From Klebsiella planticola ATCC 33531 (GTDB lineage Bacteria > Pseudomonadota > Gammaproteobacteria > Enterobacterales > Enterobacteriaceae), in contig NZ_JMPP01000067.1 in the NCBI RefSeq assembly GCF_000735435.1, forward strand, positions 186,001-250,000: 64,000 nucleotides of DNA, given 5' to 3'. Below, in pieces: positions 1 to 10,105 of this stretch (the stretch's first letter is position 1; each line of letters begins with the position of its first letter). The notes beneath the pieces were generated by a model. It was given only the letters and a program-made list of their open reading frames with translations. It had not been told where the DNA came from and ran no database searches. Position numbers and translations under genes: made by a program.

Positions 1-264
1 GGAGTTCATCGACGTACGTTCAATCGGTTTAACCTGCGGATGGACCGCCAGTAATTCTGGCCAGATATAGCCGCTAAAACTTTTGGTCTCAACGGAAGTA
101 TAAATAACCGGAACATTAAAAATCTTGCCGGCTTTCGCCAGGGCAACGGTGTTGTTTTTCAGCGTCTGACGGTCAATATTGGCAACGCCAAACGACATCT
201 GCGGCTGATGGTCAATAAAGATTAGGGCAGAGTTGGTTGGATCGATCAGTTCCCGAATAGACAT
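1..264 (-). CDS. Isochorismatase-family (YcaC-like) hydrolase, 3' end cut off
   Basis: The first 88 residues of a cysteine-hydrolase-fold protein are present; the C-terminal half, including the expected catalytic cysteine, lies outside the window. The N-terminus reads MSIRELIDPTNSALIFIDHQ, with the family's acidic catalytic residue in the FIDHQ strand and a long helix leading to a NVPVIYTS strand, as in YcaC-type hydrolases. It is divergent from a LysR regulator at 602, a common pairing for such hydrolases, so the regulator may control it. The substrate is unknown. Confidence 0.85.
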   Translation of the reverse strand, partial: MSIRELIDPTNSALIFIDHQPQMSFGVANIDRQTLKNNTVALAKAGKIFNVPVIYTSVETKSFSGYIWPELLAVHPQVKPIERTSMNS

Positions 265-601
265 GACATACCTTCTTAATCAATAAGTTAAAGAGATATA
301 AAACAAGTTACTGTGGGTCTGAATCGTGAAGGATAAAGCATGCTGAGTATAGTCAGTTATTTCTAACGAGTTATTAAAGAAATTCTCCGTGCTATTGCTA
401 AATGTATAAGCTACGGGCGATAAATTTCAGACGTATGAAGGCGGAAAGAGAGGAAGATAATGGGGTAAAAATATAAAAACCTGGCTGTCTGGTTAGCAAT
501 GCTTATCAAAAATTTACGCGAAAGGGTTCTAAATTATTCACTGGCATTGACCATCCGGCTTCGGTAAAACTGAGTCACCCTAGTTAACCGGTAAGTAATG
601 G
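265..601. promoter_or_regulatory. Intergenic control region between divergent hydrolase and LysR genes
   Basis: These 337 bases are AT-rich and separate two divergent starts, so they must hold both promoters and probably the LysR operator. I cannot single out a convincing LysR box or -35/-10 pair, and no small ORF with a ribosome site is visible. Confidence 0.4.
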
Positions 602-1504
602 ATGCGCTTAAACCTTGATGTTCTGCTGATTCTGGACGCGTTAGATACCCACGGGTCTTTCGCCACCGCCGCAGAGTCGTTGTATAAGACCCCTGCCGCC
701 CTGAGCTATATGATCCAGAAGCTGGAAAGCGATCTGGATATCACTCTGCTGGATCGCAGCGGTCATCGGGCGAAATTTACCGATACCGGCCGAATGGTGC
801 TGGAAAAGGGTCGTTTGCTGCTCAACGCCGCAAAAGATCTGGAAAAACAGGCCGTCCAGCTGGAAGCCGGCTGGGAGCGGGATCTGGATATCGCGCTCGA
901 TGCCTCTTTCCCTTTTGAACGTCTGCTGCCGCTGATCGACGCTTTTTACGCGCAAAACCCGCAAACCCGGCTCAACTTTACCCACCATACGCTTGCCGGC
1001 TCCTGGGAAGAGCTGACCCGTAACGGCGCAGATATTATTCTCGGCGCCATCAACGAACCGCCCACCTCCGCCGAATGGTCGTGGAAAATGGTCGGCGCGC
1101 TGGATAATGTCTTCGTTGTCGCCCCCGCTCACCCGCTCGCCGAAGCGACGCAGCCGCTCAACAACAAGCAGCTGAGCCTGCATCGCGCGGTGGTGATTAG
1201 CGACAGCGCCCGCTATTGCCATCCGCTCAACAGCAACCTCCTCGCTGAACAGCCGCAAATTCGCGTCGACGATTTTGCCAGCAAGGTGGCGCTGCTGCGC
1301 GCCGGGCTGGGCTGCGGTTTTTTACCTCGCCATATCGCACAGCCGTGGCTGGAGAACGGGGAGCTGATAGAAAAGCCGGTTCTCTCCTGCCGCGAGAAAG
1401 ATCTCACCTATATCGCCTGGCGCAGCGATAACGACGGCCTCGCCCAGCGCTGGTGGCGGGAGGCGATTCTCCGCGACCCGTTCCTGAACCAGCTCTACTC
1501 CTGA
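602..1504 (+). CDS. LysR-family transcriptional regulator
   Basis: The protein has 300 residues, the usual LysR length. A winged helix-turn-helix at about residues 3-62 contains the typical [20 protein letters not shown] recognition segment and the LLDR wing. A periplasmic-binding-like effector domain covers about residues 92-295. The start at 602 gives the canonical LysR N-terminus; an ATG at 598 is in another frame. The divergent neighbour is an isochorismatase-type hydrolase, the most likely target. The last 10 bases overlap the convergent malZ stop. The effector is unknown and I do not recognise a named ortholog. Confidence 0.9.
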   Translation: MRLNLDVLLILDALDTHGSFATAAESLYKTPAALSYMIQKLESDLDITLLDRSGHRAKFTDTGRMVLEKGRLLLNAAKDLEKQAVQLEAGWERDLDIALDASFPFERLLPLIDAFYAQNPQTRLNFTHHTLAGSWEELTRNGADIILGAINEPPTSAEWSWKMVGALDNVFVVAPAHPLAEATQPLNNKQLSLHRAVVISDSARYCHPLNSNLLAEQPQIRVDDFASKVALLRAGLGCGFLPRHIAQPWLENGELIEKPVLSCREKDLTYIAWRSDNDGLAQRWWREAILRDPFLNQLYS

Positions 1505-3318
1505 CGGCTGAACCAGACGCTGGCGGAAATAGCGGGCAGGCTCAGCACGCCATCATGCAACGTACCGGCGCCCTCTTGCACCTGCCATGCGCCAACGTCC
1601 AGCAGCGGCGAATCCTCGACAACCACTTCGCAGGCTTCGCCGCGGTTGATGGCCACCAGCACGCGCAGCTGCTTATACACACGAGCAAATACCACCACGT
1701 TCTCTTCGGCATAAATGACCTGGCAGCCGCCGTATCGCAGTGCCTTATTGGCTTTGCGCAGCTTCGCCATCCGCTTATACAGCCCCAGCAGCACGGTATC
1801 CTGCAGGGCGGGATCCCACGGGAAGGGTTTACGACAGAAGGGATCGTTGTTGCCATCGACGCCCACTTCATCGCCGTAGTAGATGCAGGGTACGCCCGGC
1901 CAGCAAAACAGCCACACGACCGCCAGCGGCAGGCGTGCGACATCTCTGCCCAGCAGCGACTTAAATCGCGCGGTATCGTGACTGTCCAGCTGGTTAAACA
2001 TCCGCAGCTGCTGCTGATGCGACAGCCCGGCGCGATAGTTATCCATCCAGGCGACGCAGGTCTGCGCGTCAATCTTCTGCGGATCGTAAGAGATATCGGT
2101 ATTGGCGAGGAATCCCCACAGCGGGAAGGTAAAACCGCGGTAGTTCATGGCGGCATCTTCAGCGTCCGCCTGGAGCCACTGGCGGGCGTCACCAAAATGC
2201 TCGCCGAAGACAAAGGATTCGGGCTGCGTCTGCTTCGCCGCCGCGGTAATACCGGCAATATGGCGCAGGTTGTTGCGCGCCCCGCCGCCTTCACCCAGCA
2301 TATGCACCACGTCCAGCCGCCAGCCGTCCATGCTCCACGGCGCTTTCAGCCAGTGGCGGACAATACTGTCTTCTCCGGCGTAGATTTCATTCACCAGGCT
2401 TGCGGACTGATAATCCAGCTTAGGCAGGCTGGCGTAGCCCAGCCAGCTATGCGCTTCCCCTTCGGGAGAGATGGTAAACCAGTCGCGCCACGGCGAATCG
2501 GCATGGTGACACGCCCCGCTGCTGCCGCGCTGGTGGCGGTCGAACCAGGCGTGCGAATCGCCGGTATGGTTAAACACACCGTCAAGAATCAGGCGCATCC
2601 CTTCGCGCTGCGTGTTGTGGCGCAGACGCAGCAGCGCGCCGTCGCCGCCGAATTGCGGATCGACGCGGCGATAATCTTCGGTATCGTATTTATGCACGCT
2701 GGGGGCGACAAATACCGGGTTCAGATAGAGCGCAGTCACGCCAAGCTGCTTGAGATACGGCAGTTTCTCGCTGATGCCGTCAAGATCGCCGCCATAGAAG
2801 GTGGAACCGCCCGCTTCGCCGGTTAACGGCTCATCCCACGATTTCCGGACAATGTCGCGCCCGGCGGCGTGATGATGATAGACCCGATCCTGTTCCGCTT
2901 CTCGCGTCTCGCTGCGCGCAAAACGGTCTGGGAAAATTTGATAAAAGACCTGATCGGCCACCCACTGCGGGCCGCGATCCGGCAGATCGACGGCGAACTG
3001 CTCCAGCCTCGCCGGCGGAAAACGGTTAAAGCCCTGCGGCGTGAACCAGCGCTGACGATCCGCCCACAGCAGCTTAAAACTGTAGCGCCGACGCGGCTGG
3101 CCGCTGGCAAGATTGATTTCGCCCCGCCACGCAACAACGCCCGGATGCGGTTCCTGGCGCAGTCGGTGCATTGGCAGCGAGAGCTCTTCATTATCTTCTT
3201 CCGCACGCAACGTCACCCGCTGCGGCAGATCGTCGCCGCTGAGCCATAAAGTGATAAAGAGTCGTTCCTGCTGCTCCTTGATAAACGGAGCCACAGGCAG
3301 GTGCCATGCCTTCAACAT
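1495..3318 (-). CDS. malZ: Maltodextrin glucosidase MalZ
   Basis: This cytoplasmic GH13 alpha-glucosidase removes glucose from the reducing end of maltodextrins. The 607 residues match E. coli MalZ nearly end to end. An N-terminal accessory domain (about 1-110) precedes the catalytic barrel. Visible motifs are DGVFNH (246-251), DGWRLD with nucleophile D336, GEHFG with acid E373, and DSHD ending at D448. The ATG at 3318 was preferred because the purine-rich GAGAGG lies about 8 bases upstream; in-frame ATGs at 3324 and 3357 fit less well. In E. coli malZ is MalT-activated. GGATGA at 3369 and GGGGAGGATAA at 3397 resemble MalT boxes but are weak evidence. The gene is monocistronic and convergent with the LysR gene. 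Confidence 0.97.
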   Translation of the reverse strand: MLKAWHLPVAPFIKEQQERLFITLWLSGDDLPQRVTLRAEEDNEELSLPMHRLRQEPHPGVVAWRGEINLASGQPRRRYSFKLLWADRQRWFTPQGFNRFPPARLEQFAVDLPDRGPQWVADQVFYQIFPDRFARSETREAEQDRVYHHHAAGRDIVRKSWDEPLTGEAGGSTFYGGDLDGISEKLPYLKQLGVTALYLNPVFVAPSVHKYDTEDYRRVDPQFGGDGALLRLRHNTQREGMRLILDGVFNHTGDSHAWFDRHQRGSSGACHHADSPWRDWFTISPEGEAHSWLGYASLPKLDYQSASLVNEIYAGEDSIVRHWLKAPWSMDGWRLDVVHMLGEGGGARNNLRHIAGITAAAKQTQPESFVFGEHFGDARQWLQADAEDAAMNYRGFTFPLWGFLANTDISYDPQKIDAQTCVAWMDNYRAGLSHQQQLRMFNQLDSHDTARFKSLLGRDVARLPLAVVWLFCWPGVPCIYYGDEVGVDGNNDPFCRKPFPWDPALQDTVLLGLYKRMAKLRKANKALRYGGCQVIYAEENVVVFARVYKQLRVLVAINRGEACEVVVEDSPLLDVGAWQVQEGAGTLHDGVLSLPAISASVWFSRQE

Positions 3319-3420
3319 CGTCATTCCTCTCTCTTTAGAATGGGCACACCTTGCCACAGCCCACAGGCGGATGACTCATCATCACAGGAATTATTGGGGG
3401 AGGATAATGGGGGTGGAGAG

Positions 3421-3446
3421 CGCGCCTGCCAAATCGGGCAGGCGCG
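3421..3446 (-). terminator. Hairpin downstream of proY
   Basis: A perfect 10-bp stem (CGCGCCTGCC paired with GGCAGGCGCG) with a 6-base loop lies just past the proY stop. No clear U tract follows on the minus strand, so it may be an mRNA 3'-end stabiliser or a Rho-assisted site rather than an intrinsic terminator. Confidence 0.5.
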
Positions 3447-3455
3447 GGGGAAGCG

Positions 3456-4829
3456 TTACTGTGCCTGCGCCAGCTGGCGGTCGCGGCGAGTTTTCCACTG
3501 CCAGCCAGCCAGCAGCAGCACAATCCAGGCGAAACCGACGTACAGCGAGATACGGGTATCCGGATGGTAGCCAATCAGCGCAATAATAAAGACGAGGAAC
3601 ACCAGACCCACGGCAGTCGTGGCGACGCCACCCGGTACCTTAAACTTCAGCGCTTTCGCCTCTTCCGGCGACAGGCGACGGCGGAAGGCAATCTGCGACA
3701 GCAGGATCATGATCCACACCCAGACGGTGGCGAAGGTGGCCAGTGACGCAATCACCAGGAAGACGTTTTCCGGCATGATGTAGTTAAGATAGACCGCAAA
3801 CAGCAGCGCAACGGTCATCACCATCACCGTCACCCACGGGATCCCGCGACGCGAAGTCCTGGCGAAAATCTTCGGCGCGCTGCCCTGCTCGGCCATGCCG
3901 TGCAGCATACGTCCGACGCCGAAGACGTCGCTGTTAATCGCCGACAGCGAGGCGGTCAGCACCACAAAGTTAAGGATGCTGGCGGCAAACGCAATGCCCA
4001 TATGCTGGAAGGTCAGAACGAACGGGCTGCCGTCAGTGCCCACCTGATTCCACGGATAAATGGACATAATCACGAACAGCGTGCCGACATAGAACACCAG
4101 AATGCGCATCGGGACCGAGTTAATCGCGCGCGGAATGGATTTCTCCGGGTCTTTCGCTTCACCGGCGGTGATGCCGATGATCTCTATCCCGCCGTAGGCG
4201 AACATTACCATCTGCAGCGACATCACCATTCCCAGCCAGCCGTTGCTGAAGAAGCCGCCGTTACTCCACAGATTATGGATGCCGGTAGGCTGTCCGCCGT
4301 TGCCGATCCCCCAGATAATGATGCCGAAACCGGCAAGAATCATGATGATGATGGTGGCAACTTTAAAGAACGAGAACCAGAACTCCAGCTCGCCGAAGAC
4401 CTTAACGCTCATCAGGTTGACGGCGCAGATAATCAGCACCACGCTGAGCACCCATATCCAGTGCGGTACCGTCGGAAACCAGACGCCCATATAAATCCCG
4501 AAAGCCGTCACGTCGGCAATCGCGACAATCAGAATTTCAAAGCAGTAGGTCCAGCCGGTGATATAGCCCGCCAGCGGGCCGAGATAATCCTGCGCATAGC
4601 GGGAAAAGGAGCTGGCGGCAGGGTTATGTACCGACATCTCTCCCAGCGCACGCATAATGATGTACGCGGCCGCGCCGCCGATAATATAGGCCAGCAGGAC
4701 GCTTGGGCCCGCCATTTTAATGGCGTCAGCTGAACCATAGAACAGGCCGGTACCAATTGCGGATCCCAGCGCCATAAAGCGGATATGCCGGGTACTTAGC
4801 CCGCGCTTAAGTTTGTTACTACTTTCCAT
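3456..4829 (-). CDS. proY: Amino-acid permease ProY (proline-specific permease family)
   Basis: An inner-membrane APC-superfamily (AAT family) amino-acid/proton symporter of 457 residues, the same length as E. coli ProY. The first transmembrane helix carries the substrate-binding signature [12 protein letters not shown] (about 22-33), and about 12 hydrophobic segments are visible. ProY is annotated as a cryptic proline or histidine transporter, so the substrate is not certain. It follows brnQ on the same strand, but a strong intrinsic terminator lies between them, so proY probably has its own promoter in the short gap at 4830-4895. Confidence 0.95.
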   Translation of the reverse strand: MESSNKLKRGLSTRHIRFMALGSAIGTGLFYGSADAIKMAGPSVLLAYIIGGAAAYIIMRALGEMSVHNPAASSFSRYAQDYLGPLAGYITGWTYCFEILIVAIADVTAFGIYMGVWFPTVPHWIWVLSVVLIICAVNLMSVKVFGELEFWFSFFKVATIIIMILAGFGIIIWGIGNGGQPTGIHNLWSNGGFFSNGWLGMVMSLQMVMFAYGGIEIIGITAGEAKDPEKSIPRAINSVPMRILVFYVGTLFVIMSIYPWNQVGTDGSPFVLTFQHMGIAFAASILNFVVLTASLSAINSDVFGVGRMLHGMAEQGSAPKIFARTSRRGIPWVTVMVMTVALLFAVYLNYIMPENVFLVIASLATFATVWVWIMILLSQIAFRRRLSPEEAKALKFKVPGGVATTAVGLVFLVFIIALIGYHPDTRISLYVGFAWIVLLLAGWQWKTRRDRQLAQAQ

Positions 4830-4898
4830 CGTATTCCATGCCGTTTTTCTCTTCAGACCTTCGCCGGAGCAGGCCGCAAAAGAGGATTACCTGAAAAA

Positions 4899-4928
4899 CA
4901 AAAAACCACGGGACCCAAAGTCCCGTGG
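4899..4928 (-). terminator. Intrinsic terminator of brnQ
   Basis: A 9-bp perfect stem (CCACGGGAC with GTCCCGTGG, 4906-4914 and 4920-4928) with a 5-base loop is followed on the minus strand by a run of Ts. It lies directly after the brnQ stop and before proY. Confidence 0.9.
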
Positions 4929-4952
4929 CTTAACACTGATTAAAACCGTCGG

Positions 4953-6272
4953 TTAATGCGCGCTGGAGGTCACCTGACGTCCTGCCGCACGGTCCCAGAT
5001 CACCGCCAGAACCACCATCACGGCGGTAGGCATCAGCCAGGCAAGACCCTGTTCAGCCAGCGGCAGACGCGAGGTCCAGGCCGGTAACATCTCCGCGAAC
5101 GCCGACGATTTAATGCCGTCAATGATACCAAACATCAGGCTGATAAACATGGCCGGCGCAATGACGCGGGACGAATTATGCCACCAGTTGCGGGTAAAGC
5201 TTAAGACCACCAGGGCGATACATGGCGGATAGATAGCCGTCAGCACCGGAATCGAAATCTGAATCAGATGGCTCAGCCCCAGGTTGGAGACCGCCATCGA
5301 GAAAATGCCGAGGATAAATACCAGCGCGCGATAGGATAATGGCAGGTACTGCGCGAAGAACTCCGCACAGGCGCAGGTCAGGCCCACCGCGGTCACCAGA
5401 CAAGCGATGAAAATCAGCGCCGCCAGCATAAAGCTCCCCGCGCCACCGAAGGTGTGCTGGACATAGGCATGCAGAATCGCCGCGCCGTTAGCGGATTGAT
5501 CCACCAGTGTCGCGCTATCAGACCCGAGGCGGAACAGCGCCAGATACAGCAGCGTCAGCCCCACGCCGGCCATCAGTCCGGCCCAGACGGTGTAGCGAGT
5601 CAGCAGGCGCGCTTCCGTTACGCCGCGAGAGCGCGCGGCGTTAACAATGACGATACCGAACACCATTGCACCCAGCGTATCCATGGTCAGATAGCCGTTA
5701 ACGAAGCCGTTAGAGAACGGCGCGGTGCGGTAAGCTTCCAGCGCATTGCTGATCGAGCCAGCCGGCCAGATAATTGCCGCAACGGACAAAATGATCAGCG
5801 CAATAATTTTCAGCGGTGCGAGGAAATTCCCCACCGTATCCAGCAGTTTGCCCGGATAGAGCGAAACCAGGATCACCAGCGCAAAATAGATCACGCTGTA
5901 AATCATCAGCGGCATCGCGCCGTCGCCGGTCAGCGGGGCAATCCCGACTTCAAAAGAGACCGTTGCGGTACGCGGCGTCGCAAACAGCGGGCCAACGGCC
6001 AGGTAACAGACCACCGCCAGCAGGATGCCGGCCACTTTGCCAATCGGCGTACTCAGGCTTTCCACGCCGCCGCCGACTTTCGCCAGCGCCACAACCGTCA
6101 GCACCGGTAAGCCCACGGCGGTAATCAGAAAGCCAATAGCGGCGGTCCAGACGTGTTCACCAGCCTGTAAACCCACCATCGGAGGGAAGATAATGTTGCC
6201 TGCGCCAACGAACAACGCGAAGGTCATAAAGCCCAACGCGATAATGTCGCGAGATTTTAACTGATGGGTCAT
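4953..6272 (-). CDS. brnQ: Branched-chain amino-acid carrier BrnQ
   Basis: BrnQ is the inner-membrane LIVCS-family cation symporter for leucine, isoleucine and valine. The 439 residues align throughout with E. coli BrnQ. The N-terminus [20 protein letters not shown] and the following GAGNIIFPP motif are diagnostic. An in-frame extension to 6458 exists, but the ATG at 6272 gives the canonical protein. About 12 membrane helices are visible. It is transcribed toward proY but ends in its own terminator. The neighbour upstream is phoR, whose terminator isolates the two units. Confidence 0.97.
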   Translation of the reverse strand: MTHQLKSRDIIALGFMTFALFVGAGNIIFPPMVGLQAGEHVWTAAIGFLITAVGLPVLTVVALAKVGGGVESLSTPIGKVAGILLAVVCYLAVGPLFATPRTATVSFEVGIAPLTGDGAMPLMIYSVIYFALVILVSLYPGKLLDTVGNFLAPLKIIALIILSVAAIIWPAGSISNALEAYRTAPFSNGFVNGYLTMDTLGAMVFGIVIVNAARSRGVTEARLLTRYTVWAGLMAGVGLTLLYLALFRLGSDSATLVDQSANGAAILHAYVQHTFGGAGSFMLAALIFIACLVTAVGLTCACAEFFAQYLPLSYRALVFILGIFSMAVSNLGLSHLIQISIPVLTAIYPPCIALVVLSFTRNWWHNSSRVIAPAMFISLMFGIIDGIKSSAFAEMLPAWTSRLPLAEQGLAWLMPTAVMVVLAVIWDRAAGRQVTSSAH

Positions 6273-6630
6273 AAATTCATTACTGCCTGTGGATGTGGTG
6301 TTGTTAACAAACGGAAAATACCGTGTCTTCCCCTGAGGGAGGATACAGCGGTGGTTGCCGGAAAAATCAGCGGGATATGCTCCCGAACACGCGTGGGAAA
6401 GAATTGTTTTTTGAATTACCACGCAAAAACAGTCTGTCTGCGACTGCATGGGGGGCAATTTAAACGCTTATAACGTTTTAATGCAAGGCGGGATCGCAAA
6501 AGCAGATGATTATGCTAAGTCTATTTTTATAAGCGGGATTATTGACCATATCTAAGGAAAACCTCCGGCTAATCATGCGAACAAAAAAGCAGCAGACGTT
6601 CATTAATTACGCGGCTAAAAAGTGACTGCA
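6273..6630. promoter_or_regulatory. brnQ upstream region
   Basis: About 360 bases lie between the phoR terminator and the brnQ start. The region is AT-rich at 6470-6560 and must hold the brnQ promoter and leader. I could not identify a specific operator, and no ORF with a ribosome-binding site was found. Confidence 0.4.
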
Positions 6631-6660
6631 AACGAAAATGACCAGCCGAAGCTGGTCATT
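6631..6660 (-). terminator. Intrinsic terminator of phoBR
   Basis: A 10-bp perfect stem (AATGACCAGC with GCTGGTCATT, 6637-6646 and 6651-6660) closes on a TTCG tetraloop when read on the minus strand and is followed by TTCGTTT. It lies 26 bases past the phoR stop. Confidence 0.85.
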
Positions 6661-6686
6661 GGCAAGTCATGTTGACAAGGGCGCGT

Positions 6687-7982
6687 TCAGGCGCTTTTTT
6701 TGGCAATTAAACGTTCCGGGAGTAAGAAACTAAAACGCGTCCCTTTGCCTACCGTACTCTCAATTTCCAGGCGACTGTCGTGATGATTTACCGCATGTTT
6801 GACAATCGCCAGCCCAAGACCGCTGCCGCCGGTTTGCCGCGAACGCGCCTTATCCACGCGATAGAAGCGCTCGGTCAGACGCGGAATGTGCTCGGGCGCA
6901 ATCCCTGGACCGTTATCCTCGACGCTGAACAACGCGCCATGCGGCGCCCGTTGCCAGCTGACGGTAATCTCCGTCCCCGCTGGCGTATGGTTAATCGCGT
7001 TATACACCAGATTGGACATCGCGCTACGCAGCTGCTCTTCGTTGCCCAGCACCAGCAGCGTCTCATCGACGTGGAAGTGGAGCGTCTGCTTCTGCTGGCT
7101 GAGCGTCTGGGCTTCTCGCTCCACCACCCGCAGCATCATCGGCACGTCGATTTTGTCATTCATGGCCAGCGTCGGCGCCGCTTCAATCCGCGACAGCGTC
7201 AGCAGCTGCTTGACTAACCCCTCCATGCGCTGGGTTTGCTCGCGCATCGTATGCAGCGCTTTTTCGCGCGTCATCCCTTCCAGCACCTGCTCCTGCATCA
7301 TCTCCAGATAGCCCTGCAGTACCGTTAACGGCGTGCGAAGCTCATGGCTGACGTTGGCAAAAAAGTTGCGCCGCGCGCCTTCCAGCTGGTGCATCTGCGT
7401 CACATCGCGCGCCACCATCAGCCACTGTTTGTCGCTGTAGGGCATGACGCGGATCTCCAGATGACGAGCAGTATTGAGGACCAGATTGAGCGGCTTTGAG
7501 AAATCCCTGTTTTTGAGGTAGTGAGCAAATTCAGGGTAGCGCAGGAGGTTAAGAATATTTTGTCCACTGTCGTCCGGCCAGCGCAGATTGAGGATCTGCT
7601 GAGCCAGACCATTACACCAGAAGATGGCCCCCTCCTCCGTCGTCAGCACCACCGCATCGGGCAACGACTCCGCCCCGCTACGAAAGCGTTTGATCAGACT
7701 GCCCAGTTCGCGTCGGCGCTTTTTATTGCGCATCTGCATCTGGTGAAGGCCGTAGAGCAGCGGTTCCCAGCTGCCGCTTCCCGGCGGTGGCGTCATGCTA
7801 CGGTCGACCCATAGCCACCATGAAAGACGTAATAAATTCCAGAAATGCCAGATGAGAAGTCCGGTTACTGCCGCCAGCAAAAACCACGGCAGATAACCCA
7901 CCACCGCCCCAAGAATCAGGGCCGGGATACAACATAAGAAAAGCTCAAGCGCCAGCCTTTTCCATGACAGCCGTTCCAGCAC
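6687..7982 (-). CDS. phoR: Phosphate-regulon sensor histidine kinase PhoR
   Basis: This membrane histidine kinase phosphorylates PhoB under phosphate limitation and is held off by the Pst/PhoU complex when phosphate is ample. The 431 residues match E. coli PhoR. Two N-terminal membrane segments (about 10-55) are followed by a PAS domain (about 100-195) and a HisKA domain with NVSHELRTP, where H213 is the phosphoacceptor. The ATPase domain has N and G boxes (NAINH, DNGPGI, GGSGLGL). It lies 21 bases downstream of phoB in the same operon, and a TTCG-loop terminator follows. Confidence 0.98.
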   Translation of the reverse strand: MLERLSWKRLALELFLCCIPALILGAVVGYLPWFLLAAVTGLLIWHFWNLLRLSWWLWVDRSMTPPPGSGSWEPLLYGLHQMQMRNKKRRRELGSLIKRFRSGAESLPDAVVLTTEEGAIFWCNGLAQQILNLRWPDDSGQNILNLLRYPEFAHYLKNRDFSKPLNLVLNTARHLEIRVMPYSDKQWLMVARDVTQMHQLEGARRNFFANVSHELRTPLTVLQGYLEMMQEQVLEGMTREKALHTMREQTQRMEGLVKQLLTLSRIEAAPTLAMNDKIDVPMMLRVVEREAQTLSQQKQTLHFHVDETLLVLGNEEQLRSAMSNLVYNAINHTPAGTEITVSWQRAPHGALFSVEDNGPGIAPEHIPRLTERFYRVDKARSRQTGGSGLGLAIVKHAVNHHDSRLEIESTVGKGTRFSFLLPERLIAKKSA

Positions 7983-8003
7983 GGTTCACACTCCTGTCGA
8001 GAT

Positions 8004-8693
8004 TCAGAAACGGGCGGAGAAACGATATCCCGTGCCGCGGACCGTTTGTACCATCCGGTCATGGCCGCTATGTTCCAGCGCTTTACGCAGACGGCGAATA
8101 TGCACATCCACCGTTCTGTCTTCTACATACACGTTCGTCCCCCAGACGTGATTCAGCAGCTGTTCGCGACTGTAGACGCGTTCCGGGTGAGTCATAAAGA
8201 AGTGTAGCAATTTAAACTCCGTCGGCCCCATGTCCAGCGGACTTTCTCCGGTCATCACGCGATGGGAAGAAGGGTCAAGGCTAAGCCCTTGCATTTCAAT
8301 CACTTCTTCCACAGCCATCGGCGAAATACGGCGCATCACCGCTTTGATTCGCGCCACCAGCTCTTTCGGTGAAAAAGGCTTAGTGATGTAATCATCGGCG
8401 CCGGTTTCCAGACCACGTACGCGATCCTCTTCTTCACCGCGGGCGGTGAGCATGACGACCGGGATATCGCGGGTCATCGCCTCACGCTTGAGCAGCTTGA
8501 TAAACTGGAGACCCGATCCGCCCGGCAGCATCCAGTCGAGGAGAATCAAATCAGGCCAGGGTTCATTGAGTTGATTCACCGCACTGTCATAATCTTCCGC
8601 CTCGACGGGCTGAAAGCCGTTTTGCTCAAGAACAAAGCAGACCATTTCGCGGATCGGAGCTTCATCTTCAACGACCAGAATTCTTCTCGCCAT
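8004..8693 (-). CDS. phoB: Phosphate-regulon response regulator PhoB
   Basis: PhoB is an OmpR-family activator that binds Pho boxes when phosphorylated. The 229 residues are almost identical to E. coli PhoB. The receiver domain (1-120) has the acidic pocket E9/D10, phosphoacceptor D53 in LLDWM, T83 and K105. The winged-helix domain (about 130-229) ends in the recognition segment [12 protein letters not shown] and the GTGYRF wing. It is first in the phoBR operon. A Pho box just upstream implies autoactivation. Confidence 0.98.
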   Translation of the reverse strand: MARRILVVEDEAPIREMVCFVLEQNGFQPVEAEDYDSAVNQLNEPWPDLILLDWMLPGGSGLQFIKLLKREAMTRDIPVVMLTARGEEEDRVRGLETGADDYITKPFSPKELVARIKAVMRRISPMAVEEVIEMQGLSLDPSSHRVMTGESPLDMGPTEFKLLHFFMTHPERVYSREQLLNHVWGTNVYVEDRTVDVHIRRLRKALEHSGHDRMVQTVRGTGYRFSARF

Positions 8694-8737
8694 TATTTAC
8701 CCTGTATTTTTTAGCCATCAGTATAGAGTGCGGCGCC

Positions 8738-8770
8738 ATTATGCGTCAGTTTTGTGACAGATTTATGAAG
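8738..8770 (-). promoter_or_regulatory. Pho box and -10 of the phoB promoter
   Basis: Read on the minus strand, CTTCATAAATCTGTCACAAA carries the directly repeated 7-mers of a Pho box (consensus CTGTCAT). It is followed by CTGACG and a CATAAT -10 element (8738-8743). The arrangement is nearly the same as at the E. coli phoB promoter, which PhoB itself activates. Confidence 0.85.
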
Positions 8771-8902
8771 AAAATGACCGTCATATGATAGCGGATTTTG
8801 AATAATGACAAGGAGTAACAATCGATCCTGCAGGCGTTAAAGGGACAACCTGCCGGATGACAGGTATATAATGCGCCCATGCTTTTTCGCCAGGGAATAC
8901 TT

Positions 8903-10105
8903 ATGCGCATCATCCACACCTCTGACTGGCACCTTGGCCAGAATTTTTACAGCAAGAGCCGCGCCGCCGAACACTCGGCCTTTCTCGACTGGCTGCTGAC
9001 CAGCGCGCAGGCGCACGAGGTCGATGCCATTATTGTCGCCGGCGACATCTTTGATACCGGCTCGCCGCCAAGCTACGCTCGCGAGCTGTATAACCGCTTT
9101 GTGGTTCAGCTTCAGCAGACCGGCTGCCAGCTGGTGGTACTGGCGGGCAACCACGATTCGGTGGCGACGCTGAATGAATCCCGCGATATTCTGGCCTTTC
9201 TGAAAACCACGGTGGTGGCCAGCGCCGGCCATGCCCCCTTTATTCTGCCGCAGCGCGACGGCACCCCCGGCGCCATATTTTGCCCGGTCCCCTACCTGCG
9301 CCCGCGCGAGCTGGTCACCAGCCAGGCCGGACACTCCAGCGGCGAAAAACAGCAGCTGCTGTTGAACGCCATCAGCGACTATTATCAGCAGCAGTACGAA
9401 GCTGCCTGCGCCCTGCGCGGCGATCGTCCGCTGCCGATCGTCGCCAGCGGCCACCTGACCACCGTCGGCGCCAGCAAAAGCGATGCGGTGCGCGATATCT
9501 ACATCGGCACGCTGGAGGCATTTCCCGCCAGCCATTTTCCCCCCGTTGATTATATTGCCCTCGGCCATATTCACCGGGCGCAAAAGATTGGCGGCAGCGA
9601 ACATATTCGCTACAGCGGCTCCCCCATCGCCCTCAGCTTTGATGAGACAGGAAAAAGCAAAAGCGTCAATCTGGTGACCTTCACCGACGGGCAACTGACG
9701 GAGGTGCTTCCTCTGACGGTGCCGGTGACGCAGCCGCTGGCGGTGCTGAAAGGCGATTTCTCCAGCATCAGCGAACAGCTCACCCAGTGGCGGGACGCCC
9801 CTCAGGAGCCGGTCGTCTGGCTGGATATTGAAATTACCAGTGACGAATATCTCCATGATATTCAGCGCAAAATTCAGGCTCAGACCGAAGATCTGCCGGT
9901 GGAAGTGCTGCTGGTTCGCCGCAGCCGCGCCCAACGTGAACGCATCCTGGCGGGCGAGCGGCGGGAGACGCTGAGCGAACTGCAGGTCGAGGAGGTGTTT
10001 GAACGCCGCCTGGCGCAGGAAACGCTGGAAGAGGCGCAGCAGCTGCGCCTGACGCAGCTGTTCAACGAAACGCTGCATAGTCTGAATGGTGAGGAGCACC
10101 TGTGA
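8903..10105 (+). CDS. sbcD: Nuclease SbcCD subunit D
   Basis: SbcD is the Mn-dependent nuclease subunit of SbcCD, the bacterial Mre11 homolog that cleaves hairpins and protein-blocked DNA ends. The 400 residues match E. coli SbcD. The metallophosphoesterase motifs DWHLGQ, GDIFDTG, GNHD, GHL and GHIH appear in order over residues 8-225. The ATG at 8903 gives the canonical [10 protein letters not shown] start; the in-frame ATG at 8879 would add eight residues without support. Its stop overlaps the GTG start of sbcC, so the two are translationally coupled. Confidence 0.97.
   Translation: MRIIHTSDWHLGQNFYSKSRAAEHSAFLDWLLTSAQAHEVDAIIVAGDIFDTGSPPSYARELYNRFVVQLQQTGCQLVVLAGNHDSVATLNESRDILAFLKTTVVASAGHAPFILPQRDGTPGAIFCPVPYLRPRELVTSQAGHSSGEKQQLLLNAISDYYQQQYEAACALRGDRPLPIVASGHLTTVGASKSDAVRDIYIGTLEAFPASHFPPVDYIALGHIHRAQKIGGSEHIRYSGSPIALSFDETGKSKSVNLVTFTDGQLTEVLPLTVPVTQPLAVLKGDFSSISEQLTQWRDAPQEPVVWLDIEITSDEYLHDIQRKIQAQTEDLPVEVLLVRRSRAQRERILAGERRETLSELQVEEVFERRLAQETLEEAQQLRLTQLFNETLHSLNGEEHL

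Noticed and set aside
1453-2826. Long plus-strand ORF antisense to malZ (457 codons)
   Set aside because: It mirrors malZ codons on the opposite strand and has no family-like sequence. malZ matches a known protein over its full length.
8837-10099. Minus-strand ORF of 420 codons opposite sbcD
   Set aside because: It is a shadow of sbcD in GC-rich DNA, with Gln/Arg-rich composition typical of antisense frames.
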